Source: Clostridium sp. CAG:964 (GTDB lineage: Bacteria > Bacillota > Clostridia > Oscillospirales > Acutalibacteraceae). Taken from it: 49,662 nucleotides of DNA. The position numbers were made by a program, and so were the translations under genes. The notes under the pieces were generated by a model that was not told the origin of the DNA, searched no databases, and worked only from the letters and a program-made list of their open reading frames with translations. Position 1 is the stretch's first letter; each line of letters starts with the position of its first letter. Of the stretch, positions 15,842 through 24,368 are shown in pieces. The stretch lies in NCBI GenBank assembly GCA_000435335.1, contig FR891338.1:97266-146927 (forward strand), given 5' to 3'.

Positions 15842-16747
15842 TTATTCGCTTTTTGTTTCAGGAGCACTGATAGTGCCACTCATTGAATAGTCTTTTTCAT
15901 TGTAATATAAATAGACATTATAGCCTTCTGTGTTATCGGCTGAATAGAATCCTTCAAAACTTCCCGGCTCAACCGTATATCCAAGTCCTTTGCATTCCTC
16001 GACATAAGCATTAAACTGCTCCAATGATAAGCCGTATGCATCAAACATAAAGATAATTTCATCGTCTCTGCCGCTTTCTACCACCTTGACATCCGGCTTC
16101 GGAATTTTGCTACCGAGGTCTGTTTGTGACCATTGATATGCTATCTCTGTTTCTGCTTCGGCAGAATACTTTTTTGAACCGTAATCATAATATACGGTAA
16201 AAATTTTATCCTCATCGATATACTTAATGGTAGCAATATCAGGCTCAACTAAGTTATAGTGTTTAATGTCTTTCAGATAAAAGGAGCCGTCATAATAATA
16301 ACAGTTTATATTTGAAGCAGATTCGCTCGGATTAACAACTCTATCCGCTTCGGCGTGCATTGAAATCGGCCGGCTCTTGATGTCTTCCATTCCTTCATCG
16401 CTTGCTTCAAATTTTTCTTGAATATCCGAATAGAAGTTTGCTTTTTCTTCTTCGGTGACACTTATCTTTTCTTTGAAGGTAAGTTCAAAGTTAGTTATCG
16501 TATACTGCGTATTGTTCGTGTAGTTAAGGAGAACATAACGGTCACCGTCAACAACACTTTCATCAACCTTCCAAGAAATATCCTCTATGTTAATCTTTTC
16601 CTTGGCGGTACTGCCGCCGGGATTATTGGTTGTCTCGCTACTGCCGCCGGGACTATTGGTTGTCTTGCTACTGCCGCACCCGGCAAAGCATGCTGCTATA
16701 CTAAGAACAACAGCTAAAATGGTAAATATCTTTACTTTCTTATTCAT
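15842..16747 (-). CDS. Lipoprotein of unknown function (DUF6591-like)
   Basis: A 301-residue protein. The signal ends in a lipobox (LSIAACFAGCGSS, Cys about 24), followed by a short repeated linker (TTNSPGGSSETTNNPGGS; the DNA here is a recent tandem duplication). The mature part has a beta-rich domain (residues 50-210) and a C-terminal alpha/beta domain (YVEECKGLGYTVEPGSFEGF, EGYNVYLYYNEKDYSMSGTI) that resembles DUF6591. It is exported and membrane-anchored; no enzymatic motif is visible. It has a strong AGGAGG site. It sits downstream of a small acidic protein gene in the same orientation. Confidence 0.8.
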   Translation of the reverse strand: MNKKVKIFTILAVVLSIAACFAGCGSSKTTNSPGGSSETTNNPGGSTAKEKINIEDISWKVDESVVDGDRYVLLNYTNNTQYTITNFELTFKEKISVTEEEKANFYSDIQEKFEASDEGMEDIKSRPISMHAEADRVVNPSESASNINCYYYDGSFYLKDIKHYNLVEPDIATIKYIDEDKIFTVYYDYGSKKYSAEAETEIAYQWSQTDLGSKIPKPDVKVVESGRDDEIIFMFDAYGLSLEQFNAYVEECKGLGYTVEPGSFEGFYSADNTEGYNVYLYYNEKDYSMSGTISAPETKSE

Positions 16748-16772
16748 AATCTTGACCTCCTAAAAGTATTTG

Positions 16773-16982
16773 TTAATCCTCGTCAATTTCTACAATTTCG
16801 TAGTCCGGGTCTTCAAAATTATCCTCGTCATAGTCATAATCACCGGGATTAGACATATGTAGAATTTCCGCACCTTCACGGGTGCATGAGCATAAGTACA
16901 AAGCATATTCTTTTGCATCTTCTTCTGTATCAAAAACTTCATCCTTATACTCTCCGTCAAATAATACCTTAAATTTTGCCAT
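16773..16982 (-). CDS. Small acidic protein of unknown function
   Basis: ATG 16982 lies nine bases after GGAGG; a GTG three codons earlier abuts that site and is unlikely. The 69-residue product (MAKFKVLFDGEYKDEVFDTE, then DAKEYALYLCS) has the look of a small alpha/beta fold with a very acidic tail (DYDYDEDNFEDPDYEIVEID). Such Asp-rich tails are common in DNA-mimic and inhibitor proteins, but nothing shows that role here. I do not recognise the family. Confidence 0.65.
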   Translation of the reverse strand: MAKFKVLFDGEYKDEVFDTEEDAKEYALYLCSCTREGAEILHMSNPGDYDYDEDNFEDPDYEIVEIDED

Positions 16983-17002
16983 TTTTTCCACCTCCGTTCT
17001 TG

Positions 17003-17221
17003 TTAAAATTTACAGATATCCAATTTACCGCTATGAACCTTCTTGTGACAGTCGTGACAGAGGGATACGATGTTTTCTGCTGTTGCTGTTCCTGAAAACT
17101 GATGGTCAAATATATGATGTCCTTGGACTTTCTGCCTTGAGCCGCAAGCCTGACAGGTTTCATAATCTCTTGCTCGGCCTGCTCTTTGTGCCTTAATGTG
17201 TGCTGATGAACGTTTCGCCAT
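17003..17221 (-). CDS. Small HNH endonuclease
   Basis: ATG 17221 follows GGAGG by about ten bases. The 72-residue protein has CQACGSRQKVQGHHIFDHQF and ENIVSLCHDCHKKVHSG: two CxxC zinc ligands plus the HH and H of the HNH/beta-beta-alpha metal motif. Single-domain HNH proteins nick or cut DNA in phages, mobile elements and defence islands. It follows the amber-interrupted ORF by only 15 bp, so they are probably co-transcribed from the promoter at 17704-17746. Confidence 0.85.
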   Translation of the reverse strand: MAKRSSAHIKAQRAGRARDYETCQACGSRQKVQGHHIFDHQFSGTATAENIVSLCHDCHKKVHSGKLDICKF

Positions 17222-17236
17222 AATATTAACCTCCAA

Positions 17237-17578
17237 TCATTTTTCTAATACCGCCTCGAATACATCCTCCAGCACTGGAGCCTCGGTGTCGGAGATGTCT
17301 TCAGCCGTTCCGTTGGATGCTGCCTAAATCTGAACCATCAGCTTTGCGTAGTCAGCGATAATTTCCTCGCACTTCACGCTGCAAAGAGCACGCTGTTCCT
17401 TGTGATTGGCAAGGATTGTATCAGCGATTTTTGTGACCTGTTCCTCGGTCAAGATGTTACCGCTTTTGCCGTAGGACTTAATACGGTCTATGATTTCCTG
17501 ATTGGTGTACATGGTGTTCTGCTTGGTTCCCAGCCCGTTAAGGCTTTCGATAATCCGGCTCATTCTGTTAGTATTCAT
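17237..17578 (-). pseudogene. 113-codon ORF interrupted by an in-frame amber codon
   Basis: ATG 17578 (after AAAGGA) starts MNTNRMSRIIESLNGLGTKQ. The frame meets TAG at 17326-17324 after 84 residues (ending KLMVQI). It then continues in the same frame with normal-looking sequence (AASNGTAEDISDTEAPVLED, VFEAVLEK) to TGA at 17237, just before the HNH ribosome site. The simplest reading is a CAG-to-TAG nonsense change; the truncated form may still work. Mostly helical, family not recognised. No amber suppressor tRNA or Pyl gene is visible in the window. Confidence 0.6.
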
Positions 17579-17703
17579 TTGAGTTTTCCTTTCTTCTTTT
17601 GAACTGACTAAAGTTTAGCACATGCTTTTTCATATATGGTTTTGCGAGAGCAGGTTAGTTTTCGGAAGGAGATTATCGCCGGCTATCTCCTTGCTACGAT
17701 AAA

Positions 17704-17746
17704 AGAATAGCACCCGATTTTTTGTATTTGGTTTTGCCAATGCAAA
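17704..17746 (-). promoter_or_regulatory. Promoter of the amber-ORF/HNH genes with shared 20-bp element (copy 1)
   Basis: On the minus strand TTTGCATTGGCAAAACCAAA (17746-17727) is followed by exactly 17 bp and then TATTCT (17709-17704). The same element with identical spacing precedes the STAND gene. The element contains TTGG-N5-CCAA dyad symmetry and overlaps the -35 position. Confidence 0.6.
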
Positions 17747-17750
17747 CAAA

Positions 17751-17780
17751 AGAGCCTGGACGGTAATAGTCCAAGCTCTC
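17751..17780 (-). terminator. Terminator of the kinase-STAND gene
   Basis: On the minus strand GAGCTTGGAC pairs with GTCCAGGCTC (one mismatch) and is followed by TTTTGTTTG. It begins 15 bp after the stop of the 1117-residue gene. Confidence 0.75.
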
Positions 17781-17795
17781 GTGTTTTGAGAAGTA

Positions 17796-20700
17796 TTAGG
17801 TTGTTTTGTCTGATATGATACTGCGAACTTTGGTTGGAATGACAACCCTGTTTTTGGGGTCAACGATTTCTTTGTTCTCAGCCTCTATGCGTTCGATTGT
17901 CTTCCGGCACAAATCAAACTGTTGTGCCTCAATTCCAACCTCTAAAAGATGGTCGCATAGCTCTTGCCTTATGCGAGCGTATGAATCTGTATTTACGTGT
18001 TTAGCACAGAGGCGTGTTCCTTCATAGAGTAGAGACATAGCTCTGTCATGACAGCCCAACTCAAAGAAAATATTTGCACACGGGATAATGACATCCTCAA
18101 TTTTCTGCAAGTCTGTTGGAATGATGATGTCCGACAGTTCCCGTGCATCCTTAACGAACACATCCGTGGACTTCGCACTATCATGTACCAAAGCAAAATA
18201 CCAGGCACAAACCAAATAGTATTGCAGACGAACATCGGCATATTGCGAAGTGTTTTCTATGATTATTTTCTTTGCTGTATCAATGAGGTCGTTGATTTCT
18301 TTTTCTGTACCTCGACCACTTCGCATTAAAATTGTAGCCTTAGCCAGAATATTTTTTGCATATAGGTGATTGCCGTCGTGAGAAAGACCTCGCTTTGAGT
18401 AATGAAGTGTTTTCTCAATAGCATAAAGCATTTTATTTAGCAAAAATTCTTCATCGGGGTCTTCTGTATCGTAAGAACCATCAAGAAGAATATCATAATA
18501 ATCGGAAACCATATTATAGTAAATGGCATAAGCCTCTTGTTTCCGGAAATGCCTTGCTGCTTTGTCTGCACTTTCAAGGCAGTCCTTCATAGCTTTGTTA
18601 TCACCGTGGGCAGCATAAATTGAAAATACCAGTTCATAGATTTGCATAATCACGACCGCATCTTGTCTTATGTCACGAATGCAGTTTGTATAGTCGCTAA
18701 AGTCTATTGCCTTAGCATTGTCAGCAAGAAGGTGACTTGTTTCTGAGAAGATAAAATCCTCTCTATATTGTGGCATATTGAGCAATACAGTAAGCTGCAA
18801 GTTTATAAATAGGTTTGTGTCACAAATTACTTTCTCACGCCGGCATTGCTTAATAATACTTTCTGCCTGGAAAAGCAATTTCGTCAACTTTTCGATATCT
18901 GCAGGAGATTCATCTTTGATACGAGCGTATCGTTCACGATATACCTTACCAACAAGTCCCTGTTCATTGAACTTCTTTTCACGCCATTTGTCATTTTTCT
19001 TCATGCTGCGGTCACGATAAGCAATCAACTTCTGGAATATCCATTTGTCTTTCAGCTCCGGTGGCAGTTCTGCATCGGCGGCAGTTATATATTTTCGCAG
19101 TTTCTTCGGATAGTTGTTTTTTGTGGATTCCAAATAGATTTCCACATAGAAGTATGTCAAGAACTGCTCTGCAGCATTGATATATTCCGGTGTCCATTCC
19201 CAACGATGTACAGCCTCCCGGATTACATTATGCATAGAAAACGTATCGCCGGAAATTGTTAGCCAACCGTCCTTAATAAGTTCATTCAAATCATCCTTGG
19301 ACACGAGCTGCATAATCTGCTGAAAATAATTGATGTCTATTCCGTCGTCACTGAGCAAAGAGGAAACCTTCATCAAGACTTTCTTTTCTGCTGAAAGCAT
19401 ATTCGCCTCAAAGAGAGCGTCTATGATATTTCCGATTGTATCGCTGGTCTGCTTGCTATCTTTTTCGTAATCAACCTTTTCCGGTGCAATAGCAGAAAAA
19501 CCGTGCTCATCTGTTAAAGATGCTGCACTCGAAATAGTGATGTGACTATTGGCAATCTGCTTGGCAATCAGTTCAAGAACAAGAGTGTGTCCCTCGACAC
19601 GTTTCAAAATCTGCTCAAAGCCATCTTGCTCATTATCCTCAATAGAACGACCAAGGTTGTCTTCAAAGATACAGCGAAGTGCATTCAAATCCGAAACTGC
19701 AGAGAGCTTCATTTCTTGACAGCTCTGATAAAAGGGAGCTTTCCGGCTCAAAAGGATAATCTTTAGCTCTGTTTTAAGAAGTTCCATCAAATCATCATCG
19801 AACTCGCCGGTAAAGTCGTCAATTACTAAAACAGATGAAGTTCCTCTTACAAGTTCACGAATCTTCCGGAGCTTCTTGTCAAAGTATCTTGTGCCGTTCT
19901 TGGGTTCTTCGTCTTGTCTTAATGTATTTATTTCAATATTGCTGTCATTTGATATGGTTGCCTCAATACTGCCTTTGTAATGGACATACAAAACCGTATC
20001 AAACTTTCCTCGGCGGCGTGTCAGGTATTCTCTGATAAACGCACTTTTACCAATACCACCCATACCGGTGAGAAACAGGCAGTTATAATCGGGGTTCGCC
20101 AAGAGCCTATCCAATTCTCCAAACTCACGCTCACGTCCATAAAAAATCTTAGGCTTTGCAATTTGAGTGGAATAGATTCTCGGTATCACAAGGTCGGCAT
20201 ACTTTTCGATTTCCTGCAACTGCTCCGAGACCTCCTGCATACTTTGGTATCTGTCTGCGTAATAAACAGCCAAAGCATTATGGAAAAAATCAGATAAGGA
20301 GCCGAAAAGTCTATCATCACACTTGCGATAATCATATTGGATTTTGGTAAAATCAAACACAGCATCCGTCTCGCAATCGGGCGCAGTAGGTGTGTAGCCG
20401 AACAAGAGATAGAACAGTAATGCACCCACGCTGTAAACATCCGTGTGAGCACCCAGACGTTTGATTTTTGAGGTTTGCAATTCAATCGGAGCAAATCCCT
20501 TAGAGTAAGAGAGTCGAACATCACTACAGCTCAGTTTACTTGTTTTTCTGACTTCTTGAATGGAAAGAAGCGAATCGAAATCAAAGAGCTGAATCTGTTT
20601 TTGGTATCCGTCAACAACAAGCACATTGTCGGGCTTGGTATCCAGGTAGAGATACCCCTGCTTATGAATGTTACCCAGGACATAAGCTACTTTCTTAACG

Positions 20701-21149
20701 AGTGTGATACACTCTTTTAGGCTTTCCGGTTTATATGTTGCCAATGTTTTCTTGGAAGAATAAGCTGACAGAACGTAGGAAGTACCATTCTGTCTGAAAA
20801 CATCAAGCTGATTTGCCATCGAGGAATAATTGGTATCAGAATAAAACAACTGATTTGTACGTGAGAAGTCAGAACGGAGCTGCTCCTGTTTTTGAGCAAA
20901 GACCTCGGCATCATTAGCCGATGGGGTCAGACCGTTGTTTTCGTCACGAGAGATATTGAGCTTATAAGGATAAAACTCCTTTACTCTGTACAGCGTTTTA
21001 TCGCCGGTATCAGTTATACGAGCTGCTTCATACACAATGCAAGAGCCACCACGACCTATTTCGCTTTCGATGACACAATGAATTGCTTCGCCTCTATCGT
21101 TGCATAAGCGAAGTGGAGTATTCGATTTCAAAGCAATTCTATGGTCCAT
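17796..21149 (-). CDS. Protein kinase-STAND NTPase fusion
   Basis: A 1117-residue cytoplasmic protein. Residues 25-310 are a Hanks-type kinase: GRGGSC loop (32-37), VK Lys at 57, catalytic loop YLDTKPDN (Asp170, Lys172, Asn175; Tyr-Leu replace His-Arg), FDFDS (Asp190) and FAPIE. Residues 335-600 are a STAND/NB-ARC-like NTPase: FYGRERE entry motif, Walker A GMGGIGKS (362-369), Walker B VLVIDDF, sensor IILLSR and a winged-helix HN region. The last 500 residues are helical repeats, TPR-like. This layout fits a signalling or anti-phage sensor: helical sensor, NTPase switch, kinase effector. It has GGTGGT before ATG 21149 and its own promoter in the 75-bp gap upstream. Confidence 0.88.
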   Translation of the reverse strand: MDHRIALKSNTPLRLCNDRGEAIHCVIESEIGRGGSCIVYEAARITDTGDKTLYRVKEFYPYKLNISRDENNGLTPSANDAEVFAQKQEQLRSDFSRTNQLFYSDTNYSSMANQLDVFRQNGTSYVLSAYSSKKTLATYKPESLKECITLVKKVAYVLGNIHKQGYLYLDTKPDNVLVVDGYQKQIQLFDFDSLLSIQEVRKTSKLSCSDVRLSYSKGFAPIELQTSKIKRLGAHTDVYSVGALLFYLLFGYTPTAPDCETDAVFDFTKIQYDYRKCDDRLFGSLSDFFHNALAVYYADRYQSMQEVSEQLQEIEKYADLVIPRIYSTQIAKPKIFYGREREFGELDRLLANPDYNCLFLTGMGGIGKSAFIREYLTRRRGKFDTVLYVHYKGSIEATISNDSNIEINTLRQDEEPKNGTRYFDKKLRKIRELVRGTSSVLVIDDFTGEFDDDLMELLKTELKIILLSRKAPFYQSCQEMKLSAVSDLNALRCIFEDNLGRSIEDNEQDGFEQILKRVEGHTLVLELIAKQIANSHITISSAASLTDEHGFSAIAPEKVDYEKDSKQTSDTIGNIIDALFEANMLSAEKKVLMKVSSLLSDDGIDINYFQQIMQLVSKDDLNELIKDGWLTISGDTFSMHNVIREAVHRWEWTPEYINAAEQFLTYFYVEIYLESTKNNYPKKLRKYITAADAELPPELKDKWIFQKLIAYRDRSMKKNDKWREKKFNEQGLVGKVYRERYARIKDESPADIEKLTKLLFQAESIIKQCRREKVICDTNLFINLQLTVLLNMPQYREDFIFSETSHLLADNAKAIDFSDYTNCIRDIRQDAVVIMQIYELVFSIYAAHGDNKAMKDCLESADKAARHFRKQEAYAIYYNMVSDYYDILLDGSYDTEDPDEEFLLNKMLYAIEKTLHYSKRGLSHDGNHLYAKNILAKATILMRSGRGTEKEINDLIDTAKKIIIENTSQYADVRLQYYLVCAWYFALVHDSAKSTDVFVKDARELSDIIIPTDLQKIEDVIIPCANIFFELGCHDRAMSLLYEGTRLCAKHVNTDSYARIRQELCDHLLEVGIEAQQFDLCRKTIERIEAENKEIVDPKNRVVIPTKVRSIISDKTT

Positions 21150-21180
21150 AAGTTCACCACCTTTTCGTCGTTGTGACTTG

Positions 21181-21223
21181 ATTATAGCGTATGGTTTTCA
21201 GAGTTTGGTTTTGCCAATGCAAA
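21181..21223 (-). promoter_or_regulatory. Promoter of the kinase-STAND gene with shared 20-bp element (copy 2)
   Basis: On the minus strand the 20-bp element TTTGCATTGGCAAAACCAAA (21223-21204), 17 bp, then TATAAT (21186-21181), 32 bp before the start codon. The element begins one base after the stop of the upstream gene. Confidence 0.65.
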
Positions 21224-21224
21224 A

Positions 21225-22520
21225 TCAATCCTCGGTATTTTCTCCCTTTATGGCAAAAATCTCGCCCATATAGTGTCTGAAAGCGATAAGGGGATTCTCG
21301 TCGTTCAACGCCCACTTAAAGAGCCAATCATAAGGATTTCCGACATATAATTCCGGATAGCCTGCATCCAAAAGACGAGCATTTATCGTGTCCAGACATC
21401 TTTCAGCATCAGAGAACTTTGCCGAATAGAAAGCATCGTTTTTGCTGATGATGAGCTTTGCCCAATGAGTATAGAAAACAAGGAAAATCAACATCTTCCG
21501 AATGATTTCATCATCACCGACTAAATCTCCACGAATGAGTTTGTCAATGTTTTGTCTGCTCGGAAAACAGTAAGCCGCCTTTAACGGCATTAGCTTGTTT
21601 TCGGATAAAACCGAAGACAGAGAGCGGTCATACTTGGCGGCATATTCTCTTTCTTGGTAGTTTGCCAGACCGATTATCTGAGAGAAGATAATCCAGGTTG
21701 AGGCATCCGAACCGGCAACTACATAATCGTATGGCTTGACCTCTTGCTCCTGTTGACGGATTTCTTCGGTAATAACTTCTGTAGAACGAGTGTCTGTCAC
21801 ACCTTTTCTATGTCTGTCTTCAAACCGATTATAGGTTCTATCTATAATCGTGCCCTCTTGTGCAGCCAATCCGTCTGTCTTGGAAATCTCAGACCAAAGC
21901 TCTTGGATGTATTTGATAGCAGTAGCATTGTTGTACTGGAAATCGTTTATATTATCTATGATGTACTGTATCAACTTTTCTTTATCGTCAATGCCATTTA
22001 TGTATTCGATAATGGTTCCGGTATAAAGAACCTCACGGTTGGAAATGGTTTTTACCTTTTTAGGCACAGGAATACGGTCAATAATCTCTTGTGCCTCAGT
22101 ATATGAAAGACCGTTTCTCATGCAAAAGTAATAAACAGCCTCGCTTATGGTGTGGCAATCAAAACCACGTTCAAACTGAACACATCTAAAAAAATTGTTA
22201 GTCTCATCAACGCCCAAGTTGAACGCAAAACAGATTTGAAAAGCCGTCTTGCGAGCAATTTTCTTGTTCGGTTCAAACCACTCCTTGAAATCACGAGGCG
22301 GTTTCACATTAGCTGTCTTGAACTTTTCACGAAGAAACTGTGCCTTTGCAGATGCATCAGCTAAATCACCTTTGTATCCATACTCCTCCATAAATGATGT
22401 TAGCGCCTCATCAAACCCACGAAACAGAGTAGCTACTTCAACCAGATTTTCTTCATAGCCGTCATCGTCCATTGACAGTGTTTCAGCCTTGATATTGAGT
22501 AATTCTGTGTATTGAGTCAT
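21225..22520 (-). CDS. Unknown 431-residue partner of the kinase-STAND protein
   Basis: No family recognised with confidence. Residues about 78-150 (EPNKKIARKTAFQICFAFNL, GVDETNNFFRCVQFERGF, ISEAVYYFCMRNGLSYTEAQ) follow a helical pattern I associate with Cro/C1-like N-terminal domains in which 'R-x-x-A-hydrophobic' is followed by 'LG-E-x-N'. The middle (150-270) is charged and helical, and 270-430 is a second helical domain with YDYVVAGSDASTWIIFSQII and TIRKMLIFLVFYTHWAKL-type helices (IRKMLIFLVFYTHWA). No catalytic motif or membrane segment is certain. It is encoded 54 bp after the Cro/C1 gene and ends 75 bp before the STAND gene, so it is likely a substrate, adaptor or regulator of the kinase. 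Function is inference. Confidence 0.75.
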   Translation of the reverse strand: MTQYTELLNIKAETLSMDDDGYEENLVEVATLFRGFDEALTSFMEEYGYKGDLADASAKAQFLREKFKTANVKPPRDFKEWFEPNKKIARKTAFQICFAFNLGVDETNNFFRCVQFERGFDCHTISEAVYYFCMRNGLSYTEAQEIIDRIPVPKKVKTISNREVLYTGTIIEYINGIDDKEKLIQYIIDNINDFQYNNATAIKYIQELWSEISKTDGLAAQEGTIIDRTYNRFEDRHRKGVTDTRSTEVITEEIRQQEQEVKPYDYVVAGSDASTWIIFSQIIGLANYQEREYAAKYDRSLSSVLSENKLMPLKAAYCFPSRQNIDKLIRGDLVGDDEIIRKMLIFLVFYTHWAKLIISKNDAFYSAKFSDAERCLDTINARLLDAGYPELYVGNPYDWLFKWALNDENPLIAFRHYMGEIFAIKGENTED

Positions 22521-22574
22521 ATTCTTATCATTCCTTTTCGTTTTTATTCAATAACTGGTTATTCTGACAAGTAA

Positions 22575-22811
22575 TTACTTTGCGTATCCTTTAGGTCTTG
22601 AATCTTTTGTTTCAGATGTAAACTCTAAAATATCATTTGGCGTACAATCAAGAGCTTTACAAATACTTTCTACTTTATCAAGTGCCATATATTGTCCTTT
22701 TTTTATTTTCATCATTATATTTGCGGATATGTTAGCCTCACGCATAAGCTGTGCGTTGGAAATATCTCGTTCAATCATTAAGTGTAAAAGTCTTTTATAA
22801 CTGACTGCCAT
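22575..22811 (-). CDS. Cro/C1-type HTH regulator
   Basis: A 78-residue single-domain HTH_26/XRE protein: SYKRLLHLMIERDISNAQLM, REANISANIMMKIKKGQYMA, LDKVESICKALDCTPNDILEF. It is the first gene of the island operon. An inverted repeat overlies its own promoter (22829-22863), which suggests autoregulation. It may also bind the 20-bp elements at 17727 and 21204. ATG follows GGAGGT. Confidence 0.92.
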   Translation of the reverse strand: MAVSYKRLLHLMIERDISNAQLMREANISANIMMKIKKGQYMALDKVESICKALDCTPNDILEFTSETKDSRPKGYAK

Positions 22812-22828
22812 ATTGTACCTCCATTTTT

Positions 22829-22863
22829 CACATATTGTATCACGGAAATGTGATTATTTCAAT
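22829..22863 (-). promoter_or_regulatory. Promoter and candidate operator of the Cro/C1 regulator
   Basis: On the minus strand TTGAAA (22863-22858), 17 bp, TACAAT (22840-22835). TCACAT and ATGTGA arms (22829-22834 and 22849-22854 on the plus strand) flank the -10 box with a 14-bp centre, a good place for a repressor. Confidence 0.6.
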
Positions 22864-23162
22864 AGAAGTCAAATATACTATCGTTACTCCTTCTGCGTTG
22901 TAAATAGATGTGACACATTTTTAGGTAAAAAATAAATCAAAGTTTGGTATAGTGTTTTTTAAAAGCATTAGTAAAGGTTACTATGAAATATTGACAATGG
23001 TATCTTATTGAAATATAATATTCTTAATTTAGTAAATACAGAATTTTACTGCAATGGATATATTATGAATGCAGGTGGCTGCGAACATTCCAGCGTATGA
23101 ATAAAAATTTATAAAAAAGTCAAATTACAAGAAATTTGCAAAAAAACGCCATTTGTACCTGT

Positions 23163-23168
23163 TATAAT
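23163..23168 (+). promoter_or_regulatory. Candidate -10 box of the repeat lipoprotein gene
   Basis: TATAAT, 60 bp before the ATG at 23229, lacks a good -35. The remaining AT-rich gap 22864-23228 has no gene that I can support. Confidence 0.4.
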
Positions 23169-23330
23169 TAAGGTGTAAGAAAGCTTATTCAAAATAATGA
23201 CAATTTTAAGAAAAGAGAGGTATGCGTTATGAAAAAAACAATCAAAAAGATATTTATAGCAATGTGTTTAATTACTATGACAGCCGCAGCCGCAGCTTGT
23301 GGCAACGATAATGCAGCTTCGTCAAGCAGC

Positions 23331-23909
23331 TCATCGGTAGGCTCAAGTGGTGTACAACAAACCGTCCTTAACGAAAGGGCTACGGAAAAAGGCACTGAAG
23401 CTACGGAAAGCAGCACCAAGGCTACGGAAAAAGGCACCGAAAAAGCTACAGAAAGTAGCACCAAGGCTACGGAAAAAAGCACCGAAAAGGCAACAGAGAA
23501 AAAAAGCGGAACTGGTTCCGGTTCTTCTAAGTCAGATAAGGACAAGAAAAGCAAAAGCTCTAAGTCTGATAAGGACAAGAAAAGCAGTTCCTCTAAGTCT
23601 GACAAGAAAAACAGCAGCAGTAAGAACAGCAGCTCCAATAACAATAACTCCAACAATAGCTCATCGGCAGGCTCAAGCGGTGTACAGCAAACCGTCTTTA
23701 ACGAAAGGGCTACGGAAAGCAGCACCAAGGCTACGGAAAAAGGCACCGAAAAAGCTACAGAAAGTAGCACCAAGGCTACGGAAAAAAGCACCGAAAAGGC
23801 AACAGAGAAAAAAAGCGGAACTGGTTCCGGTTCTTCTAAGTCAGATAAGGACAAGAAAAGCAATAGCTCTAAGTCAGATAAGGACAAGAAAAGCAATAGC
23901 TCTAAGTCA
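23331..23909 (+). repeat. Large internal direct repeat in the lipoprotein gene
   Basis: 23331-23600 and 23661-23909 are near-identical copies (offset 330 bp at the start, 309 bp after a 21-bp difference). Each encodes GSSGVQQTV(L/F)NERATE, then TEK-type and SKSDKDKK repeats. SKSDKDKK units are themselves tandem 24-30-bp repeats. Confidence 0.8.
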
Positions 23910-24180
23910 GATAAGGACAAGAAAAGCAGCTCCTCAAAGTCTGACAAGAAAAATAACGAAAATAAGAGCAATAACAACAGCTCCGGCAACGGCGGTGAAA
24001 TAACCTATTATTACACCACTACAACAACCGGCGGCAGTACAGGAGGCAGCTCCGGCAGCAACAGCTCTGCACCTAATCAGAACAGCAGCTCCGGCAGCAA
24101 CGGCTCAAGTAAAAATAATAATTCCGGCAGCACAGGCAAGAGCAACGGCAAGAGCAACAATTCAAGCAGCTCACAGGCAA

Positions 24181-24368
24181 ACCCACACGCCGGCAAGACT
24201 TGGCACGAAGCTGAGTACAAGGTTATTAACCACCCTGCCGAAACTGAAAAGGCAACGGCTCAAGTAAAAATAATAATTCAAGCAGCTCACAGGCAGACCC
24301 ACACGCAGGCAAGACTTGGCACGAGGCTGAGTACAAGGTTATTAACCACCCTGCCGAAACAGAAAAGG
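24181..24368 (+). repeat. Tandem duplication causing the frameshift
   Basis: 24181-24252 recurs at 24297-24368 with three mismatches in about 72 bases. The second copy lies in a different frame and leads into the true C-terminal domain. Confidence 0.75.

Noticed and set aside
17324..17326. Amber codon as evidence for pyrrolysine or recoding
   Set aside because: One TAG in one ORF with no pyl genes or suppressor tRNA in the window is better explained by a nonsense mutation.
23331..23909. Regular repeats as a possible CRISPR array
   Set aside because: Repeats are in-frame coding units without unique spacers, and no cas genes are present.
23189..23989. Long Leu/Ser-rich minus-strand frame and second plus-strand frame
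   Set aside because: They are low-complexity shadows of the repeat-rich lipoprotein; no ribosome site or domain.
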